Part shown: positions 34,520-48,319 of the stretch, in pieces
Layout of the letters: each line of letters begins with the position of its first letter
Position numbering within the stretch: position 1 is the first letter of the stretch
Program-made: the position numbers and the translations under genes
The notes under the pieces: generated by a model
Database searches by the model: none
Told to the model about the DNA's origin: nothing
Seen by the model: only the letters and a program-made list of their open reading frames with translations
Origin: Cinclus cinclus
Taxonomy: Eukaryota; Chordata; Aves; Passeriformes; Cinclidae
DNA length: 64,000 nucleotides
Direction: 5' to 3'
Assembly: GCF_963662255.1 (NCBI RefSeq)
Contig: NC_085047.1
Location: forward strand, 23,379,258-23,443,257

Positions 34520-35899
34520 TTCTAGGCGAGTTCTAGCCGAGAAGCTTTCCGTCTCCATTCACGAGACAAGAAAGGCAGAAGGCAAGGGCACCCAGGGTTG
34601 AGAAGAAAAGTGCGCGTAGCGAGCTCGTTGCGGCAGAAGCGAAAGCCAGGAGCAGCGCGCTCGGTGCGAGAAGTAGAGGGCGCTTCGCCTCCTTGGGAAG
34701 GAAATCGCGTCTGGGCACGAACGACAGCCAGCGAAGCTTCAGGAACAACAGGCTGTTCTGCTCAGCGTACGAGCCTGAAGTGAGTGGCAAGGGGTAAGCG
34801 GGCAGTTCCAAGGCATCTAGCTTTCCTGCTAGCAATGCCATTTCTACCCTGCCGTGCAAAACGTTGTCCTTTGCCGTTATGCTCCGAGATGCAGAGAGCA
34901 CGTCGGCAGACGCAGTGCAGAGGGAAAGGACACAGTATCCTTGGGAGTGTGACGCCGCTTAGGTGGGCAAAGCAGAAAGGTGCCGCCCTGCGCCGGCTTT
35001 GACTGCCTGAGCTTCCTTGCTAGGACAGCACCTGTCGAAAGCTGGCAACTAGGCTGCCAGAGTGCAGAATGTAGGCGGTGCGGCACGCTTGCTTGCCGAA
35101 AGCCAGTATCAGCGAGACAGCGTGCTAGGCTCTGTTTCACAGCTCCTTGGAGAACACGCACTGGAAGAATGCCGTCTCTGTTCCGCAAAAGCTCTGCCCC
35201 AGTGAAAGGTGGAAGAAGCAGCCTGTGGCCACGGGCAGAGCTGGTCAACAGCTGCGCCTAACTTTCCCAAGCTGCGAGAGCATTCGCAGCCGAGTTCTGC
35301 TTTGACAGAGCTATTGGTGAACTTTTGCAGTCCCGGAAGCTGCTGAAACCAAGGCTGTGTTCCGCCTCTTCATTCTTGGCTTTCTGTGCTCCAGCGAGTT
35401 GTCAAGCTCGGACACGGCATTCAGCTTTGCCGCCTCTCTGCACGGAAAGCACTAGACAGAACTAGTGTGCTTCGTGCATGCTCTCTCCTCGCTTTTATGG
35501 TCACGGCTCTGCTTTTTGCTTGGCAGCGTTCACAGGGTCCACGGCGTACCTCTTGCACAGCGAGAGGTGGCCGGCGAGGAATACTTGCTGGCTTAAGTCG
35601 TTCCATGCTCAAGGCATTCATCAGAGCAACACAGTGTGGGAAAAGAGGAGGGAACATTGCAGGACAAATTTCTATGCCGGGACATTATTGTCTGCGAGAC
35701 AGCTCTCCGGAGCGCTAGTATTTGGCCAGGCTGAAATCAGCGCCACGGGAAGCCAATCTGACAAGCGGAGTGCAACGAGCGCGGCGATATGGGGCCGCTT
35801 GGCAGGTGGCCGAAGAAAGACGGCTGCCCCGTGAATGTGGTGCCAGAAGGCAAGTTTCAGCAGGGTGTTCCGGGCCAGCTCAATGTGCAGCCGCAGTTG
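34520..35899. repeat. Satellite unit 26 (1,380 bp)
   Basis: Haplotype a/g/a/g/a/c/g/g/A2/c plus private 445t (34964), 473g (34992) and 1348t (35866). All three are CpG-type transitions. It is the last copy with a119. Confidence 0.98.
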
Positions 35900-37279
35900 T
35901 TCTAGGCGAGTTCTAGCCGAGAAGCTTTCCGTCTCCATTCACGAGACAAGAAAGGCAGAAGGCAAGGGCACCCAGGGTTGAGAAGAAAAGTGCGCGTAGC
36001 GAGGTCGTTGCGGCAGAGGTGAAAGCCAGGAGCAGCGCGCTCGGTGCGAGAAGTAGAGGGCGCTTCGCCTCCTTGGGAAGGAAATCGCGTCTGGGCACGA
36101 ACGACAGCCAGCGAAGCTTCAGGAACAACAGGCTGTTCTGCTCAGCGTACGAGCCTGAAGTGAGTGGCAAGGGGTAAGCGGGCAGTTCCAAGGCATCTAG
36201 CTTTCCTGCTAGCAATGCCATTTCTACCCTGCCGTGCAAAACGTTGTCCTTTGCCGTTATGCTCCGAGATGCAGAGAGCACGTCGGCAGACGCAGTGCAG
36301 AGGGAAAGGACACAGTATCCTTGGGAGTGTGACGCCGCTTAGGCGGGCAAAGCAGAAAGGTGCCGCCCTGCACCGGCTTTGACTGCCTGAGCTTCCTTGC
36401 TAGGACAGCACCTGTCGAAAGCTGGCAACTAGGCTGCCAGAGTGCAGAATGTAGGCGGTGCGGCACGCTTGCTTGCCGAAAGCCAGTATCAGCGAGACAG
36501 CGTGCTAGGCTCTGTTTCACAGCTCCTTGGAGAACACGCACTGGAAGAATGCCGTCTCTGTTCCGCAAAAGCTCTGCCCCAGTGAAAGGTGGAAGAAGCA
36601 GCCTGTGGCCACGGGCAGAGCTGGTCAACAGCTGCGCCTAACTTTCCCAAGCTGCGAGAGCATTCGCAGCCGAGTTCTGCTTTGACAGAGCTATTGGTGA
36701 ACTTTTGCAGTCCCGGAAGCTGCTGAAACCAAGGCTGTGTTCCGCCTCTTCATTCTTGGCTTTCTGTGCTCCAGCGAGTTGTCAAGCTCGGACACGGCAT
36801 TCAGCTTTGCCGCCTCTCTGCACGGAAAGCACTAGACAGAACTAGTGTGCTTCGTGCATGCTCTCTCCTCGCTTTTATGGTCACGGCTCTGCTTTTTGCT
36901 TGGCAGCGTTCACAGGGTCCACGGCGTACCTCTTGCACAGCGAGAGGTGGCCGGCGAGGAATACTTGCTGCCTTAAGTCGTTCCATGCTCAAGGCATTCA
37001 TCAGAGCAACACAGTGTGGGAAAAGAGGAGGGAACATTGCAGGACAAATTTCTATGCCGGGACATTATTGTCTGCGAGACAGCTCTCCGGAGCGCTAGTA
37101 TTTGGCCAGGCTGAAATCAGCGCCACGGGAAGCCAATCTGACAAGCGGAGTGCAACGAGCGCGGCGATATGGGGCCGCTTGGCAGGTGGCCGAAGAAAGA
37201 CGGCTGCCCCGTGAATGTGGTGCCAGAAGGCAAGTTTCAGCAGGGCGTTCCGGGCCAGCTCAATGTGCAGCCGCAGTTG
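35900..37279. repeat. Satellite unit 27 (1,380 bp)
   Basis: Haplotype g/g/a/g/a/c/c/g/A2/c plus private 105g (36004) and 121t (36020). The first change breaks the 8-bp palindrome found at 101-108 in other copies. Confidence 0.98.
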
Positions 37280-38659
37280 TTCTAGGCGAGTTCTAGCCGA
37301 GAAGCTTTCCGTCTCCATTCACGAGACAAGAAAGGCAGAAGGCAAGGGCACCCAGGGTTGAGAAGAAAAGTGCGCGTAGCGAGCTCGTTGCGGCAGAGGC
37401 GAAAGCCAGGAGCAGCGCGCTCGGTGCGAGAAGTAGAGGGCGCTTCGCCTCCTTGGGAAGGAAATCGCGTCTGGGCACGAACGACAGCCAGCGAAGCTTC
37501 AGGAACAACAGGCTGTTCTGCTCAGCGTACGAGCCTGAAGTGAGTGGCAAGGGGTAAGCGGGCAGTTCCAAGGCATCTAGCTTTCCTGCTAGCAATGCCA
37601 TTTCTACCCTGCCGTGCAAAACGTTGTCCTTTGCCGTTATGCTCCGAGATGCAGAGAGCACGTCGGCAGACGCAGTGCAGAGGGAAAGGACACAGTATCC
37701 TTGGGAGTGTGACGCCGCTTAGGCGGGCAAAGCAGAAAGGTGCCGCCCTGCACCGGCTTTGACTGCCTGAGCTTCCTTGCTAGGACAGCACCTGTCGAAA
37801 GCTGGCAACTAGGCTGCCAGAGTGCAGAATGTAGGCGGTGCGGCACGCTTGCTTGCCGAAAGCCAGTATCAGCGAGACAGCGTGCTAGGCTCTGTTTCAC
37901 AGCTCCTTGGAGAACACGCACTGGAAGAATGCCGTCTCTGTTCCGCAAAAGCTCTGCCCCAGTGAAAGGTGGAAGAAGCAGCCTGTGGCCACGGGCAGAG
38001 CTGGTCAACAGCTGCGCCTAACTTTCCCAAGCTGCGAGAGCATTCGCAGCCGAGTTCTGCTTTGACAGAGCTATTGGTGAACTTTTGCAGTCCCGGAAGC
38101 TGCTGAAACCAAGGCTGTGTTCCGCCTCTTCATTCTTGGCTTTCTGTGCTCCAGCGAGTTGTCAAGCTCGGACACGGCATTCAGCTTTGCCGCCTCTCTG
38201 CACGGAAAGCACTAGACAGAACTAGTGTGCTTCGTGCATGCTCTCTCCTCGCTTTTATGGTCACGGCTCTGCTTTTTGCTTGGCAGCGTTCACAGGGTCC
38301 ACGGCGTACCTCTTGCACAGCGAGAGGTGGCCGGCGAGGAATACTTGCTGCCTTAAGTCGTTCCATGCTCAAGGCATTCATCAGAGCAACACAGTGTGGG
38401 AAAAGAGGAGGGAACATTGCAGGACAAATTTCTATGCCGGGACATTATTGTCTGCGAGACAGCTCTCCGGAGCGCTAGTATTTGGCCAGGCTGAAATCAG
38501 CGCCACGGGAAGCCAATCTGACAAGCGGAGTGCAACGAGCGCGGCGATATGGGGCCGCTTGGCAGGTGGCCGAAGAAAGACGGCTGCCCCGTGAATGTGG
38601 TGCCAGAAGGCAAGTTTCAGCAGGGCGTTCCGGGCCAGCTCAATGTGCAGCCGCAGTTG
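37280..38659. repeat. Satellite unit 28 (1,380 bp)
   Basis: Haplotype g/g/a/g/a/c/c/g/A2/c with no private change. It is the same type as units 43-45. Confidence 0.98.
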
Positions 38660-40039
38660 TTCTAGGCGAGTTCTAGCCGAGAAGCTTTCCGTCTCCATTC
38701 ACGAGACAAGAAAGGCAGAAGGCAAGGGCACCCAGGGTTGAGAAGAAAAGTGCGCGTAGCGAGCTCGTTGCGGCAGAGGCGAAAGCCAGGAGCAGCGCGC
38801 TCGGTGCGAGAAGTAGAGGGCGCTTCGCCTCCTTGGGAAGGAAATCGTGTCTGGGCACGAACGACAGCCAGCGAAGCTTCAGGAACAACAGGCTGTTCTG
38901 CTCAGCGTACGAGCCTGAAGTGAGTGGCAAGGGGTAAGCGGGCAGTTCCAAGGCATCTAGCTTTCCTGCTAGCAATGCCATTTCTACCCTGCCGTGCAAA
39001 ACGTTGTCCTTTGCCGTTATGCTCCGAGATGCAGAGAGCACGTCGGCAGACGCAGTGCAGAGGGAAAGGACACAGTATCCTTGGGAGTGTGACGCCGCTT
39101 AGGCGGGCAAAGCAGAAAGGTGCCGCCCTGCACCGGCTTTGACTGCCTGAGCTTCCTTGCTAGGACAGCACCTGTCGAAAGCTGGCAACTAGGCTGCCAG
39201 AGTGCAGAATGTAGGCGGTGCGGCACGCTTGCTTGCCGAAAGCCAGTATCAGCGAGACAGCGTGCTAGGCTCTGTTTCACAGCTCCTTGGAGAACACGCA
39301 CTGGAAGAATGCCGTCTCTGTTCCGCAAAAGCTCTGCCCCAGTGAAAGGTGGAAGAAGCAGCCTGTGGCCACGGGCAGAGCTGGTCAACAGCTGCGCCTA
39401 ACTTTCCCAAGCTGCGAGAGCATTCGCAGCCGAGTTCTGCTTTGACAGAGCTATTGGTGAACTTTTGCAGTCCCGGAAGCTGCTGAAACCAAGGCTGTGT
39501 TCCGCCTCTTCATTCTTGGCTTTCTGTGCTCCAGCGAGTTGTCAAGCTCGGACACGGCATTCAGCTTTGCCGCCTCTCTGCACGGAAAGCACTAGACAGA
39601 ACTAGTGTGCTTCGTGCATGCTCTCTCCTCGCTTTTATGGTCACGGCTCTGCTTTTTGCTTGGCAGCGTTCACAGGGTCCACGGCGTACCTCTTGCACAG
39701 CGAGAGGTGGCCGGCGAGGAATACTTGCTGGCTTAAGTCGTTCCATGCTCAAGGCATTCATCAGAGCAACACAGTGTGGGAAAAGAGGAGGGAACATTGC
39801 AGGACAAATTTCTATGCCGGGACATTATTGTCTGCGAGACTGCTCTCCGGAGCGCTAGTATTTGGCCAGGCTGAAATCAGCGCCACGGGAAGCCAATCTG
39901 ACAAGCGGAGTGCAACGAGCGCGGCGATATGGGGCCGCTTGGCAGGTGGCCGAAGAAAGACGGCTGCCCCGTGAATGTGGTGCCAGAAGGCAAGTTTCAG
40001 CAGGGCGTTCCGGGCCAGCTCAATGTGCAGCCGCAGTTG
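38660..40039. repeat. Satellite unit 29 (1,380 bp)
   Basis: Haplotype g/g/a/g/a/c/g/g/A2/c plus 189t (38848, shared with unit 31) and 1182t (39841, shared with units 18, 20 and 33). Confidence 0.98.
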
Positions 40040-41419
40040 TTCTAGGCGAGTTCTAGCCGAGAAGCTTTCCGTCTCCATTCACGAGACAAGAAAGGCAGAA
40101 GGCAAGGGCACCCAGGGTTGAGAAGAAAAGTGCGCGTAGCGAGCTCGTTGCGGCAGAGGCGAAAGCCAGGAGCAGCGCGCTCGGTGCGAGAAGTAGAGGG
40201 CGCTTCGCCTCCTTGGGAAGGAAATCGCGTCTGGGCACGAACGACAGCCAGCGAAGCTTCAGGAACAACAGGCTGTTCTGCTCAGCGTACGAGCCTGAAG
40301 TGAGTGGCAAGGGGTAAGCGGGCAGTTCCAAGGCATCTAGCTTTCCTGCTAGCAATGCCATTTCTACCCTGCCGTGCAAAACGTTGTCCTTTGCCGTTAT
40401 GCTCCGAGATGCAGAGAGCACGTCGGCAGACGCAGTGCAGAGGGAAAGGACACAGTATCCTTGGGAGTGTGACGCCGCTTAGGCGGGCAAAGCAGAAAGG
40501 TGCCGCCCTGCACCGGCTTTGACTGCCTGAGCTTCCTTGCTAGGACAGCACCTGTCGAAAGCTGGCAACTAGGCTGCCAGAGTGCAGAATGTAGGCGGTG
40601 CGGCACGCTTGCTTGCCGAAAGCCAGTATCAGCGAGACAGCGTGCTAGGCTCTGTTTCACAGCTCCTTGGAGAACACGCACTGGAAGAATGCCGTCTCTG
40701 TTCCGCAAAAGCTCTGCCCCAGTGAAAGGTGGAAGAAGCAGCCTGTGGCCACGGGCAGAGCTGGTCAACAGCTGCGCCTAACTTTCCCAAGCTGCGAGAG
40801 CATTCGCAGCCGAGTTCTGCTTTGACAGAGCTATTGGTGAACTTTTGCAGTCCCGGAAGCTGCTGAAACCAAGGCTGTGTTCCGCCTCTTCATTCTTGGC
40901 TTTCTGTGCTCCAGCGAGTTGTCAAGCTCGGACACGGCATTCAGCTTTGCCGCCTCTCTGCACGGAAAGCACTAGACAGAACTAGTGTGCTTCGTGCATG
41001 CTCTCTCCTCGCTTTTATGGTCACGGCTCTGCTTTTTGCTTGGCAGCGTTCACAGGGTCCACGGCGTACCTCTTGCACAGCGAGAGGTGGCCGGCGAGGA
41101 ATACTTGCTGGCTTAAGTCGTTCCATGCTCAAGGCATTCATCAGAGCAACACAGTGTGGGAAAAGAGGAGGGAACATTGCAGGACAAATTTCTATGCCGG
41201 GACATTATTGTCTGCGAGACAGCTCTCCGGAGCGCTAGTATTTGGCCAGGCTGAAATCAGCGCCACGGGAAGCCAATCTGACAAGCGGAGTGCAACGAGC
41301 GCGGCGATATGGGGCCGCTTGGCAGGTGGCCGAAGAAAGACGGCTGCCCCGTGAATGTGGTGCCAGAAGGCAAGTTTCAGCAGGGCGTTCCGGGCCAGCT
41401 CAATGTGCAGCCGCAGTTG
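40040..41419. repeat. Satellite unit 30 (1,380 bp)
   Basis: Haplotype g/g/a/g/a/c/g/g/A2/c with no private change. It matches units 21 and 32. Confidence 0.98.
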
Positions 41420-42799
41420 TTCTAGGCGAGTTCTAGCCGAGAAGCTTTCCGTCTCCATTCACGAGACAAGAAAGGCAGAAGGCAAGGGCACCCAGGGTTG
41501 AGAAGAAAAGTGCGCGTAGCGAGCTCGTTGCGGCAGAGGCGAAAGCCAGGAGCAGCGCGCTCGGTGCGAGAAGTAGAGGGCGCTTCGCCTCCTTGGGAAG
41601 GAAATCGTGTCTGGGCACGAACGACAGCCAGCGAAGCTTCAGGAACAACAGGCTGTTCTGCTCAGCGTACGAGCCTGAAGTGAGTGGCAAGGGGTAAGCG
41701 GGCAGTTCCAAGGCATCTAGCTTTCCTGCTAGCAATGCCATTTCTACCCTGCCGTGCAAAACGTTGTCCTTTGCCGTTATGCTCCGAGATGCAGAGAGCA
41801 CGTCGGCAGACGCAGTGCAGAGGGAAAGGACACAGTATCCTTGGGAGTGTGACGCCGCTTAGGCGGGCAAAGCAGAAAGGTGCCGCCCTGCACCGGCTTT
41901 GACTGCCTGAGCTTCCTTGCTAGGACAGCACCTGTCGAAAGCTGGCAACTAGGCTGCCAGAGTGCAGAATGTAGGCGGTGCGGCACGCTTGCTTGCCGAA
42001 AGCCAGTATCAGCGAGACAGCGTGCTAGGCTCTGTTTCACAGCTCCTTGGAGAACACGCACTGGAAGAATGCCGTCTCTGTTCCGCAAAAGCTCTGCCCC
42101 AGTGAAAGGTGGAAGAAGCAGCCTGTGGCCACGGGCAGAGCTGGTCAACAGCTGCGCCTAACTTTCCCAAGCTGCGAGAGCATTCGCAGCCGAGTTCTGC
42201 TTTGACAGAGCTATTGGTGAACTTTTGCAGTCCCGGAAGCTGCTGAAACCAAGGCTGTGTTCCGCCTCTTCATTCTTGGCTTTCTGTGCTCCAGCGAGTT
42301 GTCAAGCTCGGACACGGCATTCAGCTTTGCCGCCTCTCTGCACGGAAAGCACTAGACAGAACTAGTGTGCTTCGTGCATGCTCTCTCCTCGCTTTTATGG
42401 TCACGGCTCTGCTTTTTGCTTGGCAGCGTTCACAGGGTCCACGGCGTACCTCTTGCACAGCGAGAGGTGGCCGGCGAGGAATACTTGCTGGCTTAAGTCG
42501 TTCCATGCTCAAGGCATTCATCAGAGCAACACAGTGTGGGAAAAGAGGAGGGAACATTGCAGGACAAATTTCTATGCCGGGACATTATTGTCTGCGAGAC
42601 AGCTCTCCGGAGCGCTAGTATTTGGCCAGGCTGAAATCAGCGCCACGGGAAGCCAATCTGACAAGCGGAGTGCAACGAGCGCGGCGATATGGGGCCGCTT
42701 GGCAGGTGGCCGAAGAAAGACGGCTGCCCCGTGAATGTGGTGCCAGAAGGCAAGTTTCAGCAGGGCGTTCCGGGCCAGCTCAATGTGCAGCCGCAGTTG
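41420..42799. repeat. Satellite unit 31 (1,380 bp)
   Basis: Haplotype g/g/a/g/a/c/g/g/A2/c plus 189t (41608), shared with unit 29 two units to the left. Confidence 0.98.
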
Positions 42800-44179
42800 T
42801 TCTAGGCGAGTTCTAGCCGAGAAGCTTTCCGTCTCCATTCACGAGACAAGAAAGGCAGAAGGCAAGGGCACCCAGGGTTGAGAAGAAAAGTGCGCGTAGC
42901 GAGCTCGTTGCGGCAGAGGCGAAAGCCAGGAGCAGCGCGCTCGGTGCGAGAAGTAGAGGGCGCTTCGCCTCCTTGGGAAGGAAATCGCGTCTGGGCACGA
43001 ACGACAGCCAGCGAAGCTTCAGGAACAACAGGCTGTTCTGCTCAGCGTACGAGCCTGAAGTGAGTGGCAAGGGGTAAGCGGGCAGTTCCAAGGCATCTAG
43101 CTTTCCTGCTAGCAATGCCATTTCTACCCTGCCGTGCAAAACGTTGTCCTTTGCCGTTATGCTCCGAGATGCAGAGAGCACGTCGGCAGACGCAGTGCAG
43201 AGGGAAAGGACACAGTATCCTTGGGAGTGTGACGCCGCTTAGGCGGGCAAAGCAGAAAGGTGCCGCCCTGCACCGGCTTTGACTGCCTGAGCTTCCTTGC
43301 TAGGACAGCACCTGTCGAAAGCTGGCAACTAGGCTGCCAGAGTGCAGAATGTAGGCGGTGCGGCACGCTTGCTTGCCGAAAGCCAGTATCAGCGAGACAG
43401 CGTGCTAGGCTCTGTTTCACAGCTCCTTGGAGAACACGCACTGGAAGAATGCCGTCTCTGTTCCGCAAAAGCTCTGCCCCAGTGAAAGGTGGAAGAAGCA
43501 GCCTGTGGCCACGGGCAGAGCTGGTCAACAGCTGCGCCTAACTTTCCCAAGCTGCGAGAGCATTCGCAGCCGAGTTCTGCTTTGACAGAGCTATTGGTGA
43601 ACTTTTGCAGTCCCGGAAGCTGCTGAAACCAAGGCTGTGTTCCGCCTCTTCATTCTTGGCTTTCTGTGCTCCAGCGAGTTGTCAAGCTCGGACACGGCAT
43701 TCAGCTTTGCCGCCTCTCTGCACGGAAAGCACTAGACAGAACTAGTGTGCTTCGTGCATGCTCTCTCCTCGCTTTTATGGTCACGGCTCTGCTTTTTGCT
43801 TGGCAGCGTTCACAGGGTCCACGGCGTACCTCTTGCACAGCGAGAGGTGGCCGGCGAGGAATACTTGCTGGCTTAAGTCGTTCCATGCTCAAGGCATTCA
43901 TCAGAGCAACACAGTGTGGGAAAAGAGGAGGGAACATTGCAGGACAAATTTCTATGCCGGGACATTATTGTCTGCGAGACAGCTCTCCGGAGCGCTAGTA
44001 TTTGGCCAGGCTGAAATCAGCGCCACGGGAAGCCAATCTGACAAGCGGAGTGCAACGAGCGCGGCGATATGGGGCCGCTTGGCAGGTGGCCGAAGAAAGA
44101 CGGCTGCCCCGTGAATGTGGTGCCAGAAGGCAAGTTTCAGCAGGGCGTTCCGGGCCAGCTCAATGTGCAGCCGCAGTTG
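42800..44179. repeat. Satellite unit 32 (1,380 bp)
   Basis: Haplotype g/g/a/g/a/c/g/g/A2/c with no private change. It matches units 21 and 30. Confidence 0.98.
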
Positions 44180-45559
44180 TTCTAGGCGAGTTCTAGCCGA
44201 GAAGCTTTCCGTCTCCATTCACGAGACAAGAAAGGCAGAAGGCAAGGGCACCCAGGGTTGAGAAGAAAAGTGCGCGTAGCGAGCTCGTTGCGGCAGAGGC
44301 GAAAGCCAGGAGCAGCGCGCTCGGTGCGAGAAGTAGAGGGCGCTTCGCCTCCTTGGGAAGGAAATCGCGTCTGGGCACGAACGACAGCCAGCGAAGCTTC
44401 AGGAACAACAGGCTGTTCTGCTCAGCGTACGAGCCTGAAGTGAGTGGCAAGGGGTAAGCGGGCAGTTCCAAGGCATCTAGCTTTCCTGCTAGCAATGCCA
44501 TTTCTACCCTGCCGTGCAAAACGTTGTCCTTTGCCGTTATGCTCCGAGATGCAGAGAGCACGTCGGCAGACGCAGTGCAGAGGGAAAGGACACAGTATCC
44601 TTGGGAGTGTGACGCCGCTTAGGCGGGCAAAGCAGAAAGGTGCCGCCCTGCACCGGCTTTGACTGCCTGAGCTTCCTTGCTAGGACAGCACCTGTCGAAA
44701 GCTGGCAACTAGGCTGCCAGAGTGCAGAATGTAGGCGGTGCGGCACGCTTGCTTGCCGAAAGCCAGTATCAGCGAGACAGCGTGCTAGGCTCTGTTTCAC
44801 AGCTCCTTGGAGAACACGCACTGGAAGAATGCCGTCTCTGTTCCGCAAAAGCTCTGCCCCAGTGAAAGGTGGAAGAAGCAGCCTGTGGCCACGGGCAGAG
44901 CTGGTCAACAGCTGCGCCTAACTTTCCCAAGCTGCGAGAGCATTCGCAGCCGAGTTCTGCTTTGACAGAGCTATTGGTGAACTTTTGCAGTCCCGGAAGC
45001 TGCTGAAACCAAGGCTGTGTTCCGCCTCTTCATTCTTGGCTTTCTGTGCTCCAGCGAGTTGTCAAGCTCGGACACGGCATTCAGCTTTGCCGCCTCTCTG
45101 CACGGAAAGCACTAGACAGAACTAGTGTGCTTCGTGCATGCTCTCTCCTCGCTTTTATGGTCACGGCTCTGCTTTTTGCTTGGCAGCGTTCACAGGGTCC
45201 ACGGCGTACCTCTTGCACAGCGAGAGGTGGCCGGCGAGGAATACTTGCTGGCTTAAGTCGTTCCATGCTCAAGGCATTCATCAGAGCAACACAGTGTGGG
45301 AAAAGAGGAGGGAACATTGCAGGACAAATTTCTATGCCGGGACATTATTGTCTGCGAGACTGCTCTCCGGAGCGCTAGTATTTGGCCAGGCTGAAATCAG
45401 CGCCACGGGAAGCCAATCTGACAAGCGGAGTGCAACGAGCGCGGCGATATGGGGCCGCTTGGCAGGTGGCCGAAGAAAGACGGCTGCCCCGTGAATGTGG
45501 TGCCAGAAGGCAAGTTTCAGCAGGGCGTTCCGGGCCAGCTCAATGTGCAGCCGCAGTTG
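44180..45559. repeat. Satellite unit 33 (1,380 bp)
   Basis: Haplotype g/g/a/g/a/c/g/g/A2/c plus 1182t (45361), shared with units 18, 20 and 29. Confidence 0.98.
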
Positions 45560-46939
45560 TTCTAGGCGAGTTCTAGCCGAGAAGCTTTCCGTCTCCATTC
45601 ACGAGACAAGAAAGGCAGAAGGCAAGGGCACCCAGGGTTGAGAAGAAAAGTGCGCGTAGCGAGCTCGTTGCGGCAGAGGCGAAAGCCAGGAGCAGCGCGC
45701 TCGGTGCGAGAAGTAGAGGGCGCTTCGCCTCCTTGGGAAGGAAATCGCGTCTGGGCACGAACGACAGCCAGCGAAGCTTCAGGAACAACAGGCTGTTCTG
45801 CTCAGCGTACGAGCCTGAAGTGAGTGGCAAGGGGTAAGCGGGCAGTTCCAAGGCATCTAGCTTTCCTGCTAGCAATGCCATTTCTACCCTGCCGTGCAAA
45901 ACGTTGTCCTTTGCCGTTATGCTCCGAGATGCAGAGAGCACGTCGGCAGACGCAGTGCAGAGGGAAAGGACACAGTATCCTTGGGAGTGTGACGCCGCTT
46001 AGGCGGGCAAAGCAGAAAGGTGCCACCCTGCACCGGCTTTGACTGCCTGAGCTTCCTTGCTAGGACAGCACCTGTCGAAAGCTGGCAACTAGGCTGCCAG
46101 AGTGCAGAATGTAGGCGGTGCGGCACGCTTGCTTGCCGAAAGCCAGTATCAGCGAGACAGCGTGCTAGGCTCTGTTTCACAGCTCCTTGGAGAACACGCA
46201 CTTGAAGAATGCCGTCTCTGTTCCGCAAAAGCTCTGCCCCAGTGAAAGGTGGAAGAAGCAGCCTGTGGCCACGGGCAGAGCTGGTCAACAGCTGCGCCTA
46301 ACTTTCCCAAGCTGCGAGAGCATTCGCAGCCGAGTTCTGCTTTGACAGAGCTATTGGTGAACTTTTGCAGTCCCGGAAGCTGCTGAAACCAAGGCTGTGT
46401 TCCGCCTCTTCATTCTTGGCTTTCTGTGCTCCAGCGAGTTGTCAAGCTCGGACACGGCATTCAGCTTTGCCGCCTCTCTGCACGGAAAGCACTAGACAGA
46501 ACTAGTGTGCTTCGTGCATGCTCTCTCCTCGCTTTTATGGTCACGGCTCTGCTTTTTGCTTGGCAGCGTTCACAGGGTCCACGGCGTACCTCTTGCACAG
46601 CGAGAGGTGGCCGGCGAGGAATACTTGCTGGCTTAAGTCGTTCCATGCTCAAGGCATTCATCAGAGCAACACAGTGTGGGAAAAGAGGAGGGAACATTGC
46701 AGGACAAATTTCTATGCCGGGACATTATTGTCTGCGAGACAGCTCTCCGGAGCGCTAGTATTTGGCCAGGCTGAAATCAGCGCCACGGGAAGCCAATCTG
46801 ACAAGCGGAGTGCAACGAGCGCGGCGATATGGGGCCGCTTGGCAGGTGGCCGAAGAAAGACGGCTGCCCCGTGAATGTGGTGCCAGAAGGCAAGTTTCAG
46901 CAGGGCGTTCCGGGCCAGCTCAATGTGCAGCCGCAGTTG
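45560..46939. repeat. Satellite unit 34 (1,380 bp)
   Basis: Haplotype g/t/a/g/a/c/g/g/A2/c plus 466a (46025). That CpG-type change is otherwise seen only in unit 19, about 20.7 kb away on a different background, so recurrent mutation is plausible. Confidence 0.98.
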
Positions 46940-48319
46940 TTCTAGGCGAGTTCTAGCCGAGAAGCTTTCCGTCTCCATTCACGAGACAAGAAAGGCAGAA
47001 GGCAAGGGCACCCAGGGTTGAGAAGAAAAGTGCGCGTAGCGAGCTCGTTGCGGCAGAGGCGAAAGCCAGGAGCAGCGCGCTCGGTGCGAGAAGTAGAGGG
47101 CGCTTCGCCTCCTTGGGAAGGAAATCGCGTCTGGGCACGAACGACAGCCAGCGAAGCTTCAGGAACAACAGGCTGTTCTGCTCAGCGTACGAGCCTGAAG
47201 TGAGTGGCAAGGGGTAAGCGGGCAGTTCCAAGGCATCTAGCTTTCCTGCTAGCAATGCCATTTCTACCCTGCCGTGCAAAACGTTGTCCTTTGCCGTTAT
47301 GCTCCGAGATGCAGAGAGCACGTCGGCAGACGCAGTGCAGAGGGAAAGGACACAGTATCCTTGGGAGTGTGACGCCGCTTAGGCGGGCAAAGCAGAAAGG
47401 TGCCGCCCTGCACCGGCTTTGACTGCCTGAGCTTCCTTGCTAGGACAGCACCTGTCGAAAGCTGGCAACTAGGCTGCCAGAGTGCAGAATGTAGGCGGTG
47501 CGGCACGCTTGCTTGCCGAAAGCCAGTATCAGCGAGACAGCGTGCTAGGCTCTGTTTCACAGCTCCTTGGAGAACACGCACTTGAAGAATGCCGTCTCTG
47601 TTCCGCAAAAGCTCTGCCCCAGTGAAAGGTGGAAGAAGCAGCCTGTGGCCACGGGCAGAGCTGGTCAACAGCTGCGCCTAACTTTCCCAAGCTGCGAGAG
47701 CATTCGCAGCCGAGTTCTGCTTTGACAGAGCTATTGGTGAACTTTTGCAGTCCCGGAAGCTGCTGAAACCAAGGCTGTGTTCCGCCTCTTCATTCTTGGC
47801 TTTCTGTGCTCCAGCGAGTTGTCAAGCTCGGACACGGCATTCAGCTTTGCCGCCTCTCTGCACGGAAAGCACTAGACAGAACTAGTGTGCTTCGTGCATG
47901 CTCTCTCCTCGCTTTTATGGTCACGGCTCTGCTTTTTGCTTGGCAGCGTTCACAGGGTCCACGGCGTACCTCTTGCACAGCGAGAGGTGGCCGGCGAGGA
48001 ATACTTGCTGGCTTAAGTCGTTCCATGCTCAAGGCATTCATCAGAGCAACACAGTGTGGGAAAAGAGGAGGGAACATTGCAGGACAAATTTCTATGCCGG
48101 GACATTATTGTCTGCGAGACAGCTCTCCGGAGCGCTAGTATTTGGCCAGGCTGAAATCAGCGCCACGGGAAGCCAATCTGACAAGCGGAGTGCAACGAGC
48201 GCGGCGATATGGGGCCGCTTGGCAGGTGGCCGAAGAAAGACGGCTGCCCCGTGAATGTGGTGCCAGAAGGCAAGTTTCAGCAGGGCGTTCCGGGCCAGCT
48301 CAATGTGCAGCCGCAGTTG
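46940..48319. repeat. Satellite unit 35 (1,380 bp)
   Basis: Haplotype g/t/a/g/a/c/g/g/A2/c with no private change. It matches unit 42. Confidence 0.98.
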